Source of the DNA: Grifola frondosa
Taxonomy: Eukaryota > Basidiomycota > Agaricomycetes > Polyporales > Grifolaceae
Direction of reading: 5' to 3'
NCBI GenBank assembly: GCA_001683735.1
Contig: LUGG01000002.1
Location: 1,054,001 to 1,118,000, forward strand
DNA length: 64,000 bases
The notes beneath the pieces are model-generated. The model saw only the letters and a list, made by a program, of their open reading frames with translations, was not told the DNA's origin and ran no database searches. Below, piece after piece: positions 59,315 through 64,000 of the stretch. Positions within the stretch are counted from its first letter, which is position 1; each line of letters starts with the position of its first letter. The translations under genes were made by a program, and so were the position numbers.

Positions 59315-61375
59315 TTAACTACAACAAATTGGACGCGGTTCGACCAGTAATCGTTCTCGACTTTGTTGAATTTCGTTCAGCTGAGAACCTATCGAATCAT
59401 TAAGAGCAGAATTAGTAGTCACCGTTGGCGTGGAGAATACAGGGTACGAACCCATGAGAGGAGACGCGGCCGTGTGTGCAGCCATCGCCACTACAATCCG
59501 ATCAAGACTGTGCGTCAGCATCTCCAATTCGTTCCGTCCGTGGGGGTCAGCCGATTGCTTCAGCTTCGCGATCTCGTCGAGGAAGACCTTACCCACTGTT
59601 GACCACAAAATCTGAGATGCAACTTCCATTTGAGCTCAGTTGATTATACGAAAGAGAATGTGGCGCTCACCGCCATGATCGGGTCAAGGAATCCCAAACG
59701 CAGCGCGTCCACCGTGTCTAGGATAGCCACGGCGGCATTAGCCGCAACAATACAGTGTTGGTGAGACGTCGGATCATTGTCTGTGAAGTGACGATGGAGC
59801 TGTATAGAAGCCGCGCAGGCGGTCGTGCGTGCGACTACCAACTGGCGGGCGTCTTCGAGGGAGTTGCCGTATCCGAGAGCAGCCAGCTGACTGGTGAAGT
59901 GGTCTATGATATGGTGGAGACCGTGTGATGCTGCATTATAGATCAAGTCCGGCATATCTACAAGGAAGATTCAGCAAGATCAAAAACGATTCACCGATTT
60001 ACAAACACGCACCTGCTCGGGACTGGGATGGCAGCCATGTGGCTCGTTCGTACAGAGCTGTGGCTTTCACACGCAATGTGAGGGGGAGTCGTGCGCAGAT
60101 GGAGGATCGAAGACGAGACCGTTCATGAAGTCTTGCAGCGTGTAAAAATGCGTCGAAAATAGGCCCTTGATAATATATTAGCACGTTCATCGCCGCTATG
60201 AATATTAATGACTATACCTGTTCATATGCATTCATCGTCAAGGGCCACGGGGTAGTTATTTTAAAGCCTGATCCGTCATTCTGAGGCATGGACGGAGGAG
60301 AGGCCATAGCTACCGACCAACAATTATCCAAAGTATAGACAGTCCAAAACGCGCACACGTTCTCTCCAAAGGTGACAGACTCCATATTTCCTGTGGTTTC
60401 CATGATCGGATCCATGTTACTGCCAAGCTGGTGAAGACGGCTGCCAGTCACGAGGGCCACTGCGGCAAGCGAGTGATACCTGCCCTCCAGAAAACGCCCA
60501 GTGGTAAAGAAGTAATTGGATAACAAGACTTCTGCTTGGATTGTCTGCACTACGCGGTAGTCGCTGGTCTCCGTGACAATCGAGGGGACAGACTTGGAGA
60601 CCTCTTGAAGAGAGCGTGACAAAAAGCTCGGTGCACGAGCGCGCGAGACATCAGATACAGATAGGTGGCTGCCCCACAAATAGACCGCTTGGACCAGTGC
60701 ATCGCCGATACCTCCCGCAGAACTTTCCCCGTTCGACACGGCGCTCAGGAAACGAGAAATGTTCATGAAGAAACCGACTTGAGAGGCGTATTTCAAGAAC
60801 GTCTGAATGCTGATGTTATACTCAGTTAGGTTCATACATATATTTTGAAGTTCATTAATATCTCACAGAGCAAACTCCTCATGGGTACTTAAGAAAGTAT
60901 TGGTGGTGCCTATGTACATAAAATCGTTAGCAACTGGGTATAGAGTTTAACATTGTGTCGTACTCGAGCCATCCATAGATGCAGGTTGGTACCCGAGGAT
61001 TGTAATGTCCGTGCTTGTCTTCGCGCCAGAGGGCGCGTGGTGTCCATGTGGATGATAGAGAGTAATTGATGGTGCTGATTCTTCAGGGTGTTCTAGTTCT
61101 CGTATGCGAGCCTCCAGAAGCGCAATGTTCTCTTCAAGCAGCCGCGTTCTCGTTGTCTCTGTCACTCCGGCATATTCACAGTCCTCAAGGGTACCTTGAC
61201 TCATGCATCGACCACAGACTGGCTTCTGACGATCACATCGCTGTTGGAATAAGATTAAACTAATATATTCCGCCTATCAATACATTGTGTAAAAACATAC
61301 TGTCTTTCGTCTACGGCATGGCAGACAAGCAGCTCCGATTGATTGCTGAGGTTGTGTGTCGATGGAAGATGCCAT
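59315..61375 (-). CDS. Zn2Cys6 transcription regulator, paralogue 2
   Basis: Paralogue of the regulator at 48.5-50.3 kb, opposite strand. Exons: 61375-61301 (SSIDTQPQQSIGAACLPCRR), 61240-60964 (CDRQKPVCGRCMSQGTLEDC, then LLEENIALLEARIRELEHPE), 60909-60867, 60809-60218, 60165-60013, 59957-59671, 59611-59315. The spliced zinc cluster reads C-x2-C-x6-C-x6-C-x2-C-x8-C. Regulatory domain: ALVQAVYLWGSHLSVSDVSR, EVLLSNYFFTTGRFLEGRYH, FWTVYTLDNCWSVAMASPPS, KATALYERATWLPSQ, IIDHFTSQLAALGYGNSLED, LDTVDALRLGFLDPIMA. One base seems missing in a C run near 60080 (…SAHDSP / LTLRVKA). It has a longer C-terminus than paralogue 1 (SYPVFSTPTVTTNSALNDSI…). Otherwise intact; this is the better-preserved member. 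Promoter lies toward 61.4-62.1 kb. Confidence 0.87.
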
Positions 61376-62105
61376 GTTGTTAGAAAATGGGTGTTTGATG
61401 CATCCTTCGAACACAGACAATCCTTAAATATGTGCAGAGACTCAACATAACCTGGAAGATTTGAAGATATTATTAATGTGCGTTGAAAAGCAATGATGAG
61501 CTCATCGTAGGGCTGACTCAAGCGACGCCGTCGTTCCCCGATGGTGAACTTTATGGTAGCATCGTCGGCAGCCATTATCTCAGCCCGAAATGACAAGATG
61601 CGCAATTCTTTTCTATGACAAGTTTCAGAGACAATCTTAGTATAGCGATATTTGACGTACCGTACGCGTCATTGCACTGACAATGAGTGAGTCGAATGCA
61701 CAGATGTTCAACTTGCACCGTCGGTGTACAGCTTGGATCGGGCCCGTACTGACCAACACATTTTTTCATAGCCAGCGGCTTGAATGTATCCCTTCCGTAC
61801 CGGTACCGCATCGAGGAAATCTACAGGATTCCGTGGTGGAGTTCTTCGACAGGGCTTGAGACGTCGATACGACGGACGCGGAAGCAGGATGAAAGAAACT
61901 CGTGGTGTCAGCACATCAGTCGCAATATTGAAGAATGTGTGCATCCGTTGACGAGGTTGCCGTGTCTCCGACATTCTCCATCGGAAAATTTAGGAGACGC
62001 CGATATACATAGATGGTACTGATCGCGGTCCCGAAGCATGTGTTGTTATAATAATAAATTATTTGACTTTACCGTACAAGAACATACTTACAACACTCCG
62101 ACCAA
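61376..62105. other. Intergenic, 5' side of Zn2Cys6 paralogue 2
   Basis: Open frames at 61575-61811 and 61708-61974 (-) and 61780-62022 (+) overlap each other and show no family features. No repeat other than the minisatellite that follows. Confidence 0.4.
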
Positions 62106-62119
62106 GAATTAAAGTGACA

Positions 62120-62508
62120 AAAAATAATGAGATTGTCTCAGCGTGCAGTGTCATAATTGCAGTACATGTCAATATATTGTATGTACTGTTGAAAGAGGTA
62201 AAATTATTGTATCTAATTCACCGAGGATTAAATGGAGACAAAATAATGACATTGTCTCAGCGTGCAGTGTCATAATTGCAGTACATGTCAATATATTGTA
62301 CGTACTGTTGAAAGAGGTAAAATTATTGTATCTAATTCACCGAGGATTAAATGGAGACAAAATAATGACATTGTCTCAGCATGCAGTGTCATAATTGCAG
62401 TACATGTCAATATATTGTACGTACTGTTGAAAGAGGTAAAATTATTGTATCTAATTCACCGAGGATTAAATGGAGACAAAATAATGACATTGTCTCAGTG
62501 TCATAATT
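62120..62508. repeat. 119-bp minisatellite
   Basis: The phrase ATTGTCTCAG starts at 62132, 62251, 62370 and 62489, exactly 119 bases apart, with nearly identical intervening sequence (TGCAGTGTCATAATTGCAG, AGAGGTAAAATTATTG, CACCGAGGATTAAATGGAG). Three full units plus a truncated fourth. Overlapping plus-strand open frames (62063-62612) merely read this repeat in rotating frames because 119 is not a multiple of three. Confidence 0.95.
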
Positions 62509-62531
62509 GGCATCAAGGGCGGGATGTTTGG

Positions 62532-62882
62532 TTAAGAGATGCAGTCGCCTCCTCCTTCGGCGGACTGCCTATTGGGAAGCGGCGGGGCCGAGAATGCGGC
62601 CGGCTTCGATGACCAGCTATCACCTATTCCGACGCCGATCGCCTGTGGCGAGTTGACCATCCGGGGTGCAATAACGGAAGAGAAGCCGGTTCCAGCGGGT
62701 AAATTCGATGTCAATGTCGGCCGGCGATTGCCAGCATATGTAGAGGGTTGTGAAGACTTGTGGAAAGTTGACGTCGAGAAATCATGTGGGGAATACTCCC
62801 GTGACGAATCTCGCATACCACCATCCCGCACACCATCTCTTATACTGTCCCGAATTGCATCCCTGGAGATGTAATCGCGCAT
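62532..62882 (-). CDS. Unassigned ORF with Arg/Asp-rich repeat-like N-terminus
   Basis: 116 residues. The start has an RD-rich repeat-like stretch (ISRDAIRDSIRDGVRDGGMR), then Ser/Pro-rich sequence (FHKSSQPSTYAGNRRPTLTS, SAPPLPNRQSAEGGG). It could be the C-terminal exon of a low-complexity protein whose 5' exon lies at ~62990-62900 (MPRADAHAQEYEHPAYENRG). No recognised family. The antisense frame 62539-62874 is about as open, so coding status is uncertain. Confidence 0.3.
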   Translation of the reverse strand: MRDYISRDAIRDSIRDGVRDGGMRDSSREYSPHDFSTSTFHKSSQPSTYAGNRRPTLTSNLPAGTGFSSVIAPRMVNSPQAIGVGIGDSWSSKPAAFSAPPLPNRQSAEGGGDCIS

Positions 62883-62898
62883 TTGCGCACCGTACTAA

Positions 62899-63396
62899 CT
62901 AGTCCCTCACGAAATGAGCTTGGTCTCCGTTGCCACGGTTCTCGTAGGCAGGATGCTCGTACTCCTGGGCATGCGCATCAGCGCGGGGCATGTTAAGAGG
63001 AAAGATTGTGAAGATCAAAAATGTGTGAAGAGATCCGTAGGCTGGAGTTTCTGAGAAATTTGAAGGGTGCTTCTGCTCTTTTGCAACGACAAGGAGCCAA
63101 AAACGAGAACAATCGACAGCGACAAAAAAAGACAAGAACCTGGGTGCAGAGAGAGAAAAAAATAAGCAGAAAGAGCTATGCGGGAACGACGAGTAGACAT
63201 ACACGTTATGGTACCCAGAGGTGGCCGCTACCAGGAATAATGTCGCGAACAGGTCAGGGATGACGTCGAACGAGTTGTACAAGTTGATCGTGAAGAGGTA
63301 TTTGTGTGTCAGGCACGATGTACCGTCGTATTGGCACGAAATCGCCGTCCACGCCGGTCCCCTAGACTGTCGAGCCAGGACGAACTCATATGCCAC
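62899..63396 (-). pseudogene. Fragment resembling CAP59/GT69-type mannosyltransferase N-terminal region
   Basis: The stretch YLFTINLYNSFDVIPDLFAT, then LVAATSGYHNVYV (about 63306-63210) resembles the opening of CAP59/CMT1-like glycosyltransferase domains ('…NLYNS..V.PD....L….LG..NV.VS…'). The expected next block (SIYENGS-like) and the catalytic remainder are absent downstream; after the GTATGT at ~63200 only pyrimidine-rich, intron-like sequence is seen. So this is a truncated copy, or the similarity is limited. Identification from memory only. Confidence 0.35.
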
Positions 63397-63489
63397 TCAT
63401 GTCCACCCGCGAACGCTACGCGGCGCCGATTGGACATGTCTTTCATATAATGTAGTATAACGACAGCTCATCGAATGAAGTATTATATT

Positions 63490-63816
63490 TCAGACACTAA
63501 GAAAATGATCTACTAATTCACTATGATTGTGATTAGTAGGAAAAATGAGAAGAGAAGACGCACTTACCATGCCAAAATAGCATGTCCGAGAGCCATTGTG
63601 GCTCAGCTTCCTGTATTCTTTTGGCTTCCTCCAGCAGCTTGGGCACCAAGTATCGGGCCATTGGTTGACCGAGCCTGTAGGGCGGCAAGGGAGCTGAACG
63701 GGAATGAGCCGGCCGTAGGAGCGACGCCAAAAAAAAGTGCCCCTGGGGTTGTCGCACTTCTGGAGCGTTCTGTCGACTCTCCCACACTTGTAGACACGAT
63801 AATTATACCAGCACAT
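63490..63816 (-). other. Possible exon(s), unassigned
   Basis: Two overlapping minus-strand frames look partly coding: MCWYNYRVYKCGRVDRTLQK (from 63816) and LPPYRLGQPMARYLVPKLLE plus EEAKRIQEAEPQWLSDMLFW (about 63700-63570). The latter ends at a GTAAGT donor near 63567. An exon pair with a one-base slip is possible. No family recognised. Confidence 0.25.
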
Positions 63817-64000
63817 TCTATTCTGTGGTCAGCAACATCACAATCAGCCAAATATTTGCTTACCTGGATAGGATGCGGTTGTGGTGTAAAGGTGCGGGAA
63901 ATGTCGACGCGGCGCCTGTCGGACGCTCTGTGCGGGAAATTCTGAGTGTCTAATGAGCATCCTCACATTAATGAATTTTTGCTTGTCGTGAACGTCAGAG

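Noticed and set aside
61708..61974. Minus-strand frame (MSETRQPRQRMHTF…)
   Set aside because: A plus-strand frame is equally open, there is no splice support and no domain.
62120..62508. Possible CRISPR-like array
   Set aside because: Whole 119-bp units are conserved with no variable spacers, and the genome is eukaryotic.
62063..62612. Three overlapping plus-strand frames of similar sequence
   Set aside because: They read the 119-bp repeat in rotating frames; not genes.
1..64000. tRNA, rRNA or snoRNA genes
   Set aside because: None noticed by eye; no scan could be run, so small RNA genes cannot be excluded.

Overview
The window is nuclear DNA of a filamentous basidiomycete (Agaricomycetes, probably a mushroom or wood-decay fungus). 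Genes carry many 45-70 nt GT-AG introns, intergenic gaps are short, and recognisable proteins (Hym1/Mo25, Dpm1, a Syn8-type SNARE, a Ypk1-like kinase, DUR3, Zn2Cys6 regulators, KDZ transposase) fit that group. Gene models were built by hand-splicing; exon edges are reliable to within a base or so where both splice sites and reading frame agree.

Left flank (1-9.4 kb), ordinary host genes: 5' part of hym1/mo25 (-), an F-box/LRR-like protein (+), dolichol-phosphate mannosyltransferase (+), an uncharacterised locus with an internal peptide repeat, a conserved basidiomycete hypothetical protein, a syntaxin-8-type Qc-SNARE (+), and a GNAT acetyltransferase fused to an Mss4-like domain (-).

Centre (9.4-47.0 kb): two tandem copies, both on the minus strand, of a roughly 9.5 kb gene for a giant DUF6606/DUF3638/DUF3645 protein with a P-loop-like motif. 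Copy 1 (9374-36292) is split by a 17.4 kb DNA transposon (about 15791-33189). The transposon has ~120 bp terminal inverted repeats made of stacked short palindromes, a ~10 bp target duplication, subterminal repeat arrays and seven genes. One is a complete TET/JBP-type 2-oxoglutarate/Fe(II) dioxygenase, 85 bp upstream of a CxC2-KDZ transposase; five are cargo genes of unknown function. The whole element carries an unusually dense TGCCGG/CCGGCA word signature that stops at its edges. Copy 2 (37573-47022) has no insertion but has an 11-nt deletion, frame breaks and two C-to-T stop codons. Long near-identical patches between the copies suggest gene conversion.

Right flank (47.0-64 kb): two paralogous Zn2Cys6 regulators in inverted orientation (48.5-50.3 kb + and 61.4-59.3 kb -) bracket an AGC kinase of the Ypk1/Gad8 type with a C2-like N-terminus (-), a class I glutamine amidotransferase-like protein (-) and a 17-exon DUR3-type urea/solute symporter with a 6-nt microexon (+). 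The last 2.6 kb holds a 119-bp minisatellite, unassigned ORFs and a fragment resembling CAP59/GT69 mannosyltransferases.

Many otherwise good genes (GNAT-Mss4, cargo C, KDZ transposase, kinase, both regulators, DUR3) need exactly one-base corrections, often in G or C runs. This points to assembly-level indel errors as well as, or instead of, real pseudogenes, and it tempers every 'broken gene' statement here.
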